Shown here: one piece after another, positions 16,340 to 23,684 of the stretch
Layout of the letters: each line of letters starts with the position of its first letter
How positions within the stretch are numbered: the first letter of the stretch is position 1
DNA from: Paraburkholderia monticola
Lineage (GTDB): Bacteria > Pseudomonadota > Gammaproteobacteria > Burkholderiales > Burkholderiaceae
Direction of reading: 5' to 3'
Length of the DNA: 64,000 bases
Assembly (NCBI RefSeq): GCF_001580545.1
Contig: NZ_LRBG01000037.1
Span: 744,001-808,000, forward strand
Notes under the pieces: generated by a model
The model's input: only the letters and a program-made list of their open reading frames with translations
Told to the model about the DNA's origin: nothing
Databases searched by the model: none
Translations under genes and position numbers: made by a program

Positions 16340-17545
16340 ATGTTTGAACATATCGATGCCTATGCGGGCGACCCGATCCTCACGTTGAACGAGAACTTCG
16401 CGAAGGATCCGCGCGAGCACAAGGTCAATCTGAGTATCGGCATTTACTACGACGAGCAAGGCCGCTTGCCGGTGATGCAAGCCGTTCGCGAGGCCGAAGG
16501 ACAACTGATCGCGGAGCTGGGTCCGAAACCGTATCTGCCGATGGCGGGTTTCGCCCACTACCGCGAGGCCGTGCAATCGTTGGTATTCGGCAACGACTCG
16601 GCGGCGCTTGCCGAGGGACGCATCGCGACGATGCAGACCTTGGGCGGCTCGGGCGCGCTCAAGGTCGGCGCGGATTTCATCAAGCGCTACTTTCCGGCCT
16701 CGCGGGTGTGGGTCAGCGATCCGACGTGGGAAAACCATCGTTTCATCTTCGAGCGCGCGGGGTTCGAAGTCGGCGCGTATCCGTACTATGACGAGTCGAG
16801 CGGCGGTCTGAAGTTCGAAGCGATGCTCTCGGCCATCGATGCGCTACCGGCCCGCAGCGTCGTGCTGTTGCATGCGTGCTGTCACAACCCGACGGGCGTC
16901 GATCTGAACGACGCGCAATGGGTGGAGCTGATCGACGTCATGAAGAAGCGGGACCTGGTGCCGTTCATCGACATGGCATATCAGGGCTTCGGCGCGGGCA
17001 TCGATGCGGATGCATTCGCGATTCGTGAGCTCGTGCGCCAGAACGTCCCGGCATTGGTGGCGAATTCGTTTTCGAAGAACTTCTCGCTGTATGGCGAGAG
17101 GTGCGGCGGACTGTCGGTGATTTGCGAGTCGCCGGAGATTGCCGGGCGCGTATTGGGTCAATTGACGAGCGCGGTGCGCGCGAACTACAGCAATCCGCCG
17201 ACGCACGGCGCGAAGATCGTCGCGCGCGTGCTGACGACAGCGGCATTGCGGCAAGCGTGGCAGGAAGAGCTTGCATCGATGTGCCGGCGCATCATGCGCA
17301 TGCGTGCCGAGATCCATGAACACCTGCGCGGCAAGCTGCCGGACGCGCTGCTCGCGCGATACCTCGAGCAGCGCGGCATGTTCACCTACACGGGGCTGTC
17401 GGCAGATCAGGTCGACACGCTGCGCGAACGGCACGGCGTCTACCTGATCCGCTCCGGGCGCATGTGCGTCGCCGCGCTCAACGAGAACAACGTCGCGACG
17501 GTCGCGCAGGCCATCGCGAGCGTCATTTCGCGGGCAAGCGTTTAA
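16340..17545 (+). CDS. tyrB: Aromatic-amino-acid aminotransferase
   Basis: This 401-residue class I PLP aminotransferase of the aspartate/aromatic subfamily has NLSIGIYYDEQGR near the N-terminus, CCHNPTGVDL, and the PLP lysine Lys246 in NSFSKNFSLYGERCGG. It should convert tyrosine and phenylalanine to the 2-oxoacids that HppD uses. It lies 43 bp after the permease gene. A GGAA ribosome site precedes the ATG. Distinguishing tyrB from aspC by sequence alone is imperfect; the hppD-permease context favours an aromatic substrate. Confidence 0.92.
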   Translation: MFEHIDAYAGDPILTLNENFAKDPREHKVNLSIGIYYDEQGRLPVMQAVREAEGQLIAELGPKPYLPMAGFAHYREAVQSLVFGNDSAALAEGRIATMQTLGGSGALKVGADFIKRYFPASRVWVSDPTWENHRFIFERAGFEVGAYPYYDESSGGLKFEAMLSAIDALPARSVVLLHACCHNPTGVDLNDAQWVELIDVMKKRDLVPFIDMAYQGFGAGIDADAFAIRELVRQNVPALVANSFSKNFSLYGERCGGLSVICESPEIAGRVLGQLTSAVRANYSNPPTHGAKIVARVLTTAALRQAWQEELASMCRRIMRMRAEIHEHLRGKLPDALLARYLEQRGMFTYTGLSADQVDTLRERHGVYLIRSGRMCVAALNENNVATVAQAIASVISRASV

Positions 17546-17576
17546 GACTGCCGCAAGCCCTCACTATCTGTCGTGA

Positions 17577-18695
17577 TCAGTTTCGCTGCTCGCTCGGCTT
17601 GGCATCGTGCTTGAGCGTCGGATCGAGCAGCGAACTTTTAACGTCGAGCGACGACGCTCGCCCGAGGTTCGCATAGTCATTTTTGAGCCATACGTCAGCC
17701 ACCTCGCGTCCACGCTCGAACAGCGTTTTGAGCAAGGGCCAGGAGGTGCTGCTCTTGGAGACAAAGCCGAACTTCGCGAGAAAATCGTCGTCGCGAATCA
17801 GGTGAAATCTGACGGGCTTGAAGCGGCTTTTGCGCGCCGCTTCCTCGCCGACCGAGTCGAGCACGCGGTTGACTGCTTCGATCGCGTTGATTTCCAGCAC
17901 CACCGACGCGTTGAAACCGATTTCGTTGAGCCGGTCGAGAATGCCGCGCGCATCTTTGGGCGGCATGTCGTGGCGCACGAATGGATTCGCGAGGACGAGG
18001 ATCAGATCCTGGGCGTGGTCGATCAACGGTGCCAACGGCGGGTTACCCAGATAGCCGCCGTCCCAGTACGGTACGCCGTCCACGCTCACGGTGCGAAACT
18101 CGCTCGGCAGGCAAGCGGAGGCGCGCAATACGTCAACGGAAATATCGGGGCGGGTGAAGATTGCGCGCTGGTTGGTTCGTACATCGGTCGCGCAAATGAA
18201 TAGTTGCGGGCCGTCTGGCGACGTGTTGAGCGTCGCGAGATCGTGTTCCGTCAGGGCGGAACGAATCACCGGCCCGAGCGGATCGCGGTAAAACGGATTG
18301 CCGTAGGGCGATGTGACGAGTCCCACGGCTTCCAGCATGATGGCGGCGGGATTCCAGTCGATATTCCAGCCGCCGAATGGACCCGGCTCGGAAAAGCCGA
18401 GGAGCGCATTGCCCGCCAGCGCGCCGGCACGCGATACCGCTTCCCAAAAGGTGCCGAGCATCTCGCGAGCTTTCTCTGGGCCGCTGGTCGCGAGGCCCGC
18501 CGCGCACAGCGCCGCATTGATCCCGCCCGCGCTCGCGCCGCTGATCGCGGCGACATCGAGTGGCGTGGCCTGCGACGAAGCCTCGAGCAGACGGTCGAGC
18601 ACGCCCCATGTGAAGGCGCCGTGCGAACCGCCGCCTTGCAGGGCAAGCGCGACTTTGGGGCCGCTCTGCCGCGTCGAGTTCCGGGATTCCTCCAT
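17577..18695 (-). CDS. Patatin-like phospholipase
   Basis: The 372-residue protein carries the patatin hallmarks: oxyanion loop GGGSHG at 21-26, nucleophile elbow GASAG with Ser55, and the DGG catalytic aspartate motif with Asp212. These enzymes hydrolyse acyl esters of lipids with a Ser-Asp dyad. No signal peptide is seen, so a cytoplasmic or effector-type role is possible. ATG at 18695 is chosen because AAGGAG sits 8 nt before it; ATG 18701 would be too close to that site. Convergent to tyrB, with only about 30 bp between the stops. Physiological substrate unknown. Confidence 0.9.
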   Translation of the reverse strand: MEESRNSTRQSGPKVALALQGGGSHGAFTWGVLDRLLEASSQATPLDVAAISGASAGGINAALCAAGLATSGPEKAREMLGTFWEAVSRAGALAGNALLGFSEPGPFGGWNIDWNPAAIMLEAVGLVTSPYGNPFYRDPLGPVIRSALTEHDLATLNTSPDGPQLFICATDVRTNQRAIFTRPDISVDVLRASACLPSEFRTVSVDGVPYWDGGYLGNPPLAPLIDHAQDLILVLANPFVRHDMPPKDARGILDRLNEIGFNASVVLEINAIEAVNRVLDSVGEEAARKSRFKPVRFHLIRDDDFLAKFGFVSKSSTSWPLLKTLFERGREVADVWLKNDYANLGRASSLDVKSSLLDPTLKHDAKPSEQRN

Positions 18696-18824
18696 CACCA
18701 TGGCTCCTTCGCGTGTTCGTCGCGTTCCCGGCAATCTTAACCGCACAAGCCGATACTTGCGTCGATACGTTGAGCTTACAGTTCGATGCGCCGACTCTCG
18801 CGCGGCACATCCAATCAGGACAAG

Positions 18825-20156
18825 TCAGGACACGCGCTCGGCCACTTCCAGGACGAGGTGCGCGATCACGACCATACCGGTGATGAGCGTCGCGAGCCAG
18901 CAGAGCGCCCGCAATGACCAGTGCGCGACCATTTCACCGACCGCTTCGCGTTTTGCGCTGAGCAGCACCAGCAGCACCAGCACGGGCGTCATCGTCATGC
19001 CATTGACGACGGCGCTCCAATACAGCGCCGTGACGGGATCGACATGCGAGAGGCATAGCGCGAGACCAAGCAATGTGCCGACCGTCGCTAGGGCGATGAG
19101 CAGCACGGAAATACGCCGATCACGTTGTTGATCGTGGGGCCAGTCGAACGAGCTCGCGACCGCCTGCGCAGCGGAACCCGCCAGCGAAGGCAAAGCGAGC
19201 AGCGCCGAACCGATCAGCGCAAGCCCAAGCAGGCGCCCGGCATACCCACCCGCGAGTGGCTCCAGCGCTCGGGAAATCTCGGCGGGCTCGCCGGGCTGCG
19301 CGTGTGCGCCATGCAGCGTCGCCGCGGCGACGATCATCACGCACAACGCGGCGACGCTCGACAGCGCAGTGCGCTTCAAGGTCTGGATACGCAACCGGCG
19401 AAGCTGCTCCGGGGAAGGTTGATCGCGCAGCGTAGCGCGCTGTTCACCCTGTTGACGTTCTTGCTGGACTTCCTGCTCTGCCTGCGAAAAAAGCAGATAC
19501 GGGCTCATCGTGGTGCCGAGCAAGGCCATCAGCATCGTCACAAAATCTTCTTTCCAGACGAAGCTGGGTACGAGCGAGCGCAGCGCGACCGTGTGCCACG
19601 GTACATCGACGATCAGCATCACGCCCACATACGCGAACATCGGCAGAACCAGCCATTTGACTACCCGTGCATAGCGCGCGTAGGGAATACAACATTGCAA
19701 CGCGATCGATGCGCAACCGCAAGTGAGCGCAAGCAGCGCAAGGGGCGCATGAATGAAAGACTGGACGCCCGCGGCCATGGCCACCACATCGACGGCAATG
19801 TTCAGCGTATTCGCAATCACGAAGCGCGCCACCGCGAAATAGAAGAACACCGGCGCATAATGCGCGCGCATGTTCGCCGTCAGGCCATGCCCCGTAACGG
19901 CGGCGACACGCGCCGAGACCAGTTGCAACGCGACCATCGACGGATACGACAGCACGCAGGTCCACAGCATGTCGTAGCCGTACCAGGCGCCTGCCAGTGA
20001 ATAGGTTGCGATGCCGCTCGGATCGTTATCGCAGCCGAGGCTCGTCAGCCCGGGGCCTGGATCGGTGGCCCACCCGTGCGCGAGCCGCGCCAACGCAGCG
20101 TGCGTACCAGCTTGTGCGGGGCGGTGTGCGGTGCGCCTGTCGGGAGGAGAGTGCAT
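18825..20156 (-). CDS. Nramp-related metal ion transporter
   Basis: The 443-residue membrane protein has about 11 membrane segments. The Nramp first-helix motif appears as DPSGI (NDPSGIATYS) rather than the canonical DPGN, and the sixth-helix motif reads TTMSPYLLF rather than MPH. It therefore belongs to the Nramp superfamily but to a divergent branch, and its ion (Mn, Fe, Mg or other) should not be assumed. A charged insertion (about 235-260, EQEVQQERQQGEQ) lies in the loop after helix 6. The start has no strong ribosome site. An XRE regulator gene lies just upstream on the same strand. Confidence 0.82.
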   Translation of the reverse strand: MHSPPDRRTAHRPAQAGTHAALARLAHGWATDPGPGLTSLGCDNDPSGIATYSLAGAWYGYDMLWTCVLSYPSMVALQLVSARVAAVTGHGLTANMRAHYAPVFFYFAVARFVIANTLNIAVDVVAMAAGVQSFIHAPLALLALTCGCASIALQCCIPYARYARVVKWLVLPMFAYVGVMLIVDVPWHTVALRSLVPSFVWKEDFVTMLMALLGTTMSPYLLFSQAEQEVQQERQQGEQRATLRDQPSPEQLRRLRIQTLKRTALSSVAALCVMIVAAATLHGAHAQPGEPAEISRALEPLAGGYAGRLLGLALIGSALLALPSLAGSAAQAVASSFDWPHDQQRDRRISVLLIALATVGTLLGLALCLSHVDPVTALYWSAVVNGMTMTPVLVLLVLLSAKREAVGEMVAHWSLRALCWLATLITGMVVIAHLVLEVAERVS

Positions 20157-20246
20157 TCGGCCGAGCGCCGGGAAGCGGGAGATGCAGATGCGCTCGCACG
20201 AAACGTTCCTTTCGTCGTTTCCCCGTTACCGTGACGCGCGTGGGTG

Positions 20247-20558
20247 TTAAAGCGCCGGCGAACTGGACGCCCGCAGGTAGTCTCGCGGGATCTCGTGAGT
20301 CTGGCCCGTGCAGAGCCAGTGAATGTCGAGATCGAAAGCGTCGGCGAGACGGGCGCAGGCGTTCAGCGGCGGCACGGTAATGCCGCTGCGCCAATACTGC
20401 ACGTCGTACTCACTCACGCCTAGCCACTTTGCCGCGTGCGCCGAACTGATTCGGGCTCGCTTGAATGCCCTGTCAAGGCGCGCGGCCAAGGCGCGCCTCA
20501 AGCGGTCGTCCTCGACGCTGCGCTCGAGGTGGCCAATATTCTGTAAATGCAGATTCAT
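20247..20558 (-). CDS. Small XRE-type helix-turn-helix protein
   Basis: The 103-residue protein has a lambda-repressor-like HTH (about 25-80; AAKWLGVSEYDVQYWRSG and LADAFDLDIHWLCTG). It has no added ligand domain. It is 90 bp upstream of the Nramp-like gene on the same strand and may control it; this is inference. The spacing of helices fits a Cro/CI-type DNA-binding domain. Confidence 0.75.
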   Translation of the reverse strand: MNLHLQNIGHLERSVEDDRLRRALAARLDRAFKRARISSAHAAKWLGVSEYDVQYWRSGITVPPLNACARLADAFDLDIHWLCTGQTHEIPRDYLRASSSPAL

Positions 20559-20820
20559 TCCTCGGATCTCTCAGACTTATTTTCTTATAGATATTTCAAC
20601 GGCCTCTTGTTCTCACTGCGGCGTGACGTTACTGGTCGCGCGTGACAGCGGCGTGACCGAATGTGGGCTTCCGCACCACCGTTGTATCGCTTATGAATCA
20701 GCACGTCGAAAGTGCTTGACTCTACAGGATTTGCCGCGTTGCACAAGGTCGAACTAACCCTGAATTTTCTGAAGATTTAACTTTTCAGAGGGCCTGGGGT
20801 TTTCACTTATAACGCCGTCT

Positions 20821-20839
20821 ATCCTTTGCTAGAAAGGAT
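20821..20839. promoter_or_regulatory. Inverted repeat upstream of the phasin promoter
   Basis: ATCCTTT-GCTAG-AAAGGAT is a perfect inverted repeat with 7-bp arms, about 48 bp before the -35 hexamer of the phasin promoter. It is placed as an activator or repressor site would be. It does not resemble a published PhaR site that I recognise. Confidence 0.35.
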
Positions 20840-20886
20840 TTGAGCGATTTCGGCCGCCGCCGCGCTCGACAAAGGCAGCTATGTCA

Positions 20887-20914
20887 TTGACATTTGGCGA
20901 CCCCACTCTAGAAT
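20887..20914 (+). promoter_or_regulatory. Sigma-70 promoter of the phasin gene
   Basis: TTGACA at 20887-20892 and TAGAAT at 20909-20914 with a 16-bp spacer. The -35 is a perfect consensus and the -10 has five of six bases. Transcription would start near 20921, leaving about 105 nt of leader before the phasin ATG. Confidence 0.75.
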
Positions 20915-21026
20915 GAAATTGTTGCGGCGCATCAAATTGTCCGCGCTGCGCTGTTCGTGGCTACCAGCCAGGTTCTGTGCATTGATCCAACAACGCCGTT
21001 TTCAGCCTTTTCCATGGAGCTTAGTG

Positions 21027-21602
21027 ATGAATAGTACGACCCCGGAACAAATCGTCGCCGCACAGAAGGCGAGTGTCGACACAACGTTCGACCTCCTGAG
21101 CAAAACCGTCAATGCAGTCGAAAAGCTGACCAGCCTGACTCTGCAAGCCGCGAAATCTGGTCTCGCGGAAAATCAGGAGGCTCTGGTCAAGGCATTTGGG
21201 GCCGGCGCGCCGCAAACGTTTATCGCGCAACAGACAAGCCAGGCACAGCCTGCGATCGAAAAGGCTCAGGCATATTGGCGCGAGGTTTACGAAATCGCTT
21301 CGAGCACGCGAGCGGAATATCTGGCGGTTGCGGAAGCGCAGTTCAAGAAGTACCAGGGCGATGCGCAGCGCTACGCCGAAACCCTCGCGAAAACGGCACC
21401 CGCTGGAAGCGAAACCGCTGTGACGGCGTGGAAGACGTTCATCACGACGGTCATCGATACGGCGAACAAGGCATATGACACTGCGACGAAGGCCGTGAAG
21501 CAGGTGGGTGAGAGTGCGGAGAAGGACCTCAGCGTGGCGGCGTCGACTTCCGCCAAGCGCGTTCGACAACTCGCGGCACCGGTAGAAACGAGCGACGAGT
21601 AA
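21027..21602 (+). CDS. phaP: Phasin family protein
   Basis: The 191-residue, Ala/Thr/Lys-rich, almost wholly helical protein is typical of Burkholderia-group phasins (PhaP1): PEQIVAAQKASVDTTFDLLSK at the start, then amphipathic heptad helices and a short charged tail. Phasins coat polyhydroxyalkanoate granules and control their number and size. GGAG sits 7 nt before the ATG. It is a single-gene unit with a strong promoter and a downstream hairpin, matching the high expression known for phasins. Confidence 0.92.
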   Translation: MNSTTPEQIVAAQKASVDTTFDLLSKTVNAVEKLTSLTLQAAKSGLAENQEALVKAFGAGAPQTFIAQQTSQAQPAIEKAQAYWREVYEIASSTRAEYLAVAEAQFKKYQGDAQRYAETLAKTAPAGSETAVTAWKTFITTVIDTANKAYDTATKAVKQVGESAEKDLSVAASTSAKRVRQLAAPVETSDE

Positions 21603-21618
21603 TCGCTGCGTCGCCACG

Positions 21619-21657
21619 GACGGGCCACGCGCCAGCTTCGCTGGCCGTGGCCGTCCA
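21619..21657 (+). terminator. Stem-loop downstream of phaP
   Basis: A GC-rich hairpin 17 bp after the phasin stop. The arms GGACGG-CCACG-CCAGC and GCTGG-CGTGG-CCGTCC pair nearly completely around a TTC loop, with small bulges. It is followed by AGATTGT rather than a long T-run, so it is either a weak intrinsic terminator or an mRNA-stabilising hairpin. Confidence 0.6.
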
Positions 21658-21783
21658 GATTGTCTGAAGTGGTTTCGGCACCGGGAGCGAAGCGCCCGAA
21701 CTTCAACTCCCGGATGCACAGGCACATCGGCGTGATCGACGCGAGTCGACGCGAAGATGGCCGCCAGACCGAAGGAGGTGCGC

Positions 21784-22005
21784 ATGATGACGGCAAAGAG
21801 GACCCTGCGATCATCGGTTGAAAAATGGTTGATGCCGGCAACCTCCGTCCGGCTCACCCGGTTCAGCCACCAGGGCGCGAGCCGCCGGCGTTACATCCAC
21901 GTCGAGGCGCAGCGGCCGCAAGGTCCGGTCGGACTGTTCTTCTTCCTCCATGATGACGGCACGTGGCAGGTGTTTCCACCCGGCAACGAAGGTAGCAACG
22001 ATTGA
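21784..22005 (+). CDS. Small basic protein of unknown function
   Basis: A 73-residue protein with a near-perfect ribosome site (AAGGAGGTG) 4-5 nt before ATGATG. It contains an aromatic beta-hairpin-like stretch (GPVGLFFFLHDDGTWQVFPP) and an Arg-rich block (GASRRRYIHVEAQRPQ). There is no signal peptide or membrane segment. The strong translation signal and the polar/aromatic pattern make it a credible gene. Function unknown. Confidence 0.65.
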   Translation: MMTAKRTLRSSVEKWLMPATSVRLTRFSHQGASRRRYIHVEAQRPQGPVGLFFFLHDDGTWQVFPPGNEGSND

Positions 22006-22150
22006 TGCTGTCGTAGCACGCTGTGGTTTGTTTTTGATTGATGTAGAAGTGTGTCGATGTCGTTATATAAGTCATAACAATAGAGCTGAATAACCACATT
22101 CACCCGCGCGTCACCGCGCTTGAGAAGCAGATTAATCAGAGATCAATGTG

Positions 22151-22483
22151 ATGTCCGTCGCACACGAGAGTTTGGACCCGAGCCCGTACACGTTTCACAA
22201 CATCGACCCCGCCATCGCGCATCTCGAGCAGGTGCTGGGTGCGCAAGGAGCCGATTCTTTTTTCTCCAGAACTTATTGGCGGGGGCGAGTGCTTCAGGCA
22301 CTGGCAACGGTGGGCCTTCTGCCGGGCCAGCAACTCCGGCTGCAGAAGCTGCTGGACTTCATCGACGCTTCCTACTCGAACCGGGCAGCGATTTTGTCCG
22401 CTCCGCCGTCCGACGATCGACTTCGGTGGGACACGCATCTCCTGCAACTGCGCAGAGGAGACCGATCGAACAGGCCCTCGTGA
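22151..22483 (+). CDS. Hypothetical protein, 3' end at a duplication junction
   Basis: A 110-residue reading frame beginning MSVAHESLDPSPYTF, helical, with an LPGQQLRLQKLLDFIDASY segment. The ribosome site is weak. Its stop codon lies exactly at the left border of the 70-bp repeat (22482-22551), so the natural C-terminus may have been replaced when that repeat arrived. Not recognised. Confidence 0.45.
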   Translation: MSVAHESLDPSPYTFHNIDPAIAHLEQVLGAQGADSFFSRTYWRGRVLQALATVGLLPGQQLRLQKLLDFIDASYSNRAAILSAPPSDDRLRWDTHLLQLRRGDRSNRPS

Positions 22484-22551
22484 ATCCTCATGCCTTGAGC
22501 GCGTCCTTTCCCTTCGGCCCGAGCAACGGCAAGTCGCGGATCCGCACGCCG
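22482..22551. repeat. 70-bp direct repeat, copy 1
   Basis: Identical to 23615-23684, the 3' end of the intact molybdenum hydroxylase gene including its stop codon. The bases after this copy match the intact gene again only after a 66-bp in-frame gap. Confidence 0.85.
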
Positions 22552-22660
22552 AGGAATGGCAGGCCCGTTCGACTTATCAACAGCGCGTCCACGCGTTTCT
22601 GCACCGACGAGAAACGCATGATTGGGTAAGTGCTCGAGTCGAAGCTCATGATGTGTTGCT
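22488..22660 (-). pseudogene. 3' remnant of a molybdenum hydroxylase large-subunit gene
   Basis: Read leftward, this encodes SFDSSTYPIMRFSSV...LPFLG followed directly by VRIRDLPLLGPKGKDALKA. It corresponds to the last about 75 residues of the intact gene at 23621-25909, with 22 residues (GEAAQGP...DDATG region) removed in frame. The terminal 70 bp are identical to the intact gene while the preceding about 110 bp differ at roughly one base in eight. That pattern suggests an older paralogue with recent conversion of its 3' end, or a chimera. Confidence 0.8.
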
Positions 22661-22662
22661 GG

Positions 22663-22940
22663 TTACCAGAAAAATTGCTGATGGCCGACCGACCGCATGA
22701 GCACTTCCATGAAGTAATAATCGCCATAGGGAAGTATGTTGTCGTAGCGCCCTGCGGGTACGTGTGCTGCACCATGGGCAAAGAGGCCCAAAGAGTCCGG
22801 ATCTTGCGTTAGATCGCAGTGCTCTAGCAGTCCGCTGATCAGCCGGTCGGCGAACGCGGCCCACCGACGCTGTTTGCTCTCTTCGCTGATCGACGCGAGA
22901 ATGCCGACGAAGAAATGCGGCAGATGCTGTCGGATTGAAC
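22663..22940 (-). pseudogene. 3' remnant of a GH88-like glycoside hydrolase gene
   Basis: Leftward translation ending at a TAA at 22663-22665 gives LPHFFVGILASISEESKQRRW...FAHGAAHVPAGRYDN, then ILPYGDYYFMEVLMR near the C-terminus. GDYYF-EALLR is the conserved end of unsaturated glucuronyl/rhamnogalacturonyl hydrolases (GH88/GH105). No start codon or upstream catalytic part is present, so only about 90 C-terminal residues survive. It abuts the hydroxylase remnant, indicating that both came from a rearranged catabolic locus. Confidence 0.45.
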
Positions 22941-23164
22941 GTGAATGGAGCCGCTTGCCAGGATTGGGGCGTTTTCGAACCCAATGCCCATAGATCTATA
23001 CGGGAATGTTCGATTCTATTCGCTTCGCTGAGTACAGCAACATTTCCGTTGTTTCGAACCCAACAGTCGCCTTCGTCGCCTGGCAGATTTGCTCTGGATG
23101 TGCAACGATAGTGGGGCAGTTCGTACCAGTCTGAAGACTCTGGACAACCCAACGGGGAGGGTAG

Positions 23165-23464
23165 ATGACAGAAAACGCCGAGACGCTATTCGTCGCTTCC
23201 GATGACATTGCCACAGCGTTGAACCTGCTGGAGAGCATTGAGCTTGAGATCGGGTTCGATAGCGATGATCCGGAGAGCATCGAGCAGGCGATTCTTGCCG
23301 TCGAGGAGGCGATCAATACTCGCCTGAGCGGACATCGGGGCGATGCACGTATCGAATCAGCCATCCTTCGCGTCAAATTGGACTTCCGGTGCGCGATCCT
23401 TGATCAAGCTTCGTCCGATGAGGACGAGGCTGAGTTCATCAACTGCATCCACACCCTGCACTGA
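23165..23464 (+). CDS. Small acidic protein of unknown function
   Basis: A 99-residue strongly acidic helical protein (MTENAETLFVASDDIATAL...), preceded by the excellent ribosome site GGGGAGGG. It has no recognised domain, signal peptide or membrane segment. The acidic character and helical pattern recall immunity- or antitoxin-like small proteins, but nothing specific supports that. The hairpin right after its stop supports a real transcription unit. Confidence 0.55.
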   Translation: MTENAETLFVASDDIATALNLLESIELEIGFDSDDPESIEQAILAVEEAINTRLSGHRGDARIESAILRVKLDFRCAILDQASSDEDEAEFINCIHTLH

Positions 23465-23481
23465 CATTTTCGGGCCCCTAT

Positions 23482-23508
23482 CACCCGATCGCCAGGAGGG
23501 ATCGGGTG
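23482..23508 (+). terminator. Stem-loop after the small acidic gene
   Basis: CACCCGATC and GATCGGGTG form a perfect 9-bp stem around a 9-nt loop, 18 bp after the stop of the small acidic gene. No T-run follows. It may act as a terminator between this gene and the convergent hydroxylase operon. Confidence 0.45.
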
Positions 23509-23614
23509 GACCACCTCATCAAGCAGTGAACTGGAATGCTGATGGCCAGTCCGTATCTGCGAACTCCGCCTTCCGCTTTGGTCCGGACCACAAGCGTCCG
23601 CTTCGTACCCTCAC

Positions 23615-23684
23615 GAATCCTCATGCCTTGAGCGCGTCCTTTCCCTTCGGCCCGAGCAACGGCAAGTCGCGGATCCGCACGCCG
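23615..23684. repeat. 70-bp direct repeat, copy 2
   Basis: The parental copy of the repeat at 22482-22551. It contains the stop codon and final 21 codons of the molybdenum hydroxylase large subunit. Confidence 0.85.

Larger units (their letters stand above)
20559..21026. other. Intergenic region upstream of the phasin gene
   Basis: This 468-bp region is lower in GC than its surroundings and holds no convincing gene. It contains two direct copies of GCGGCGTGAC about 33 bp apart near 20617-20660, an inverted repeat TCTGAA-N10-TTCAGA near 20769-20790, the inverted repeat at 20821-20839 and a strong sigma-70 promoter at 20887-20914. It lies between divergent genes (XRE regulator leftward, phasin rightward). 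Confidence 0.6.
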
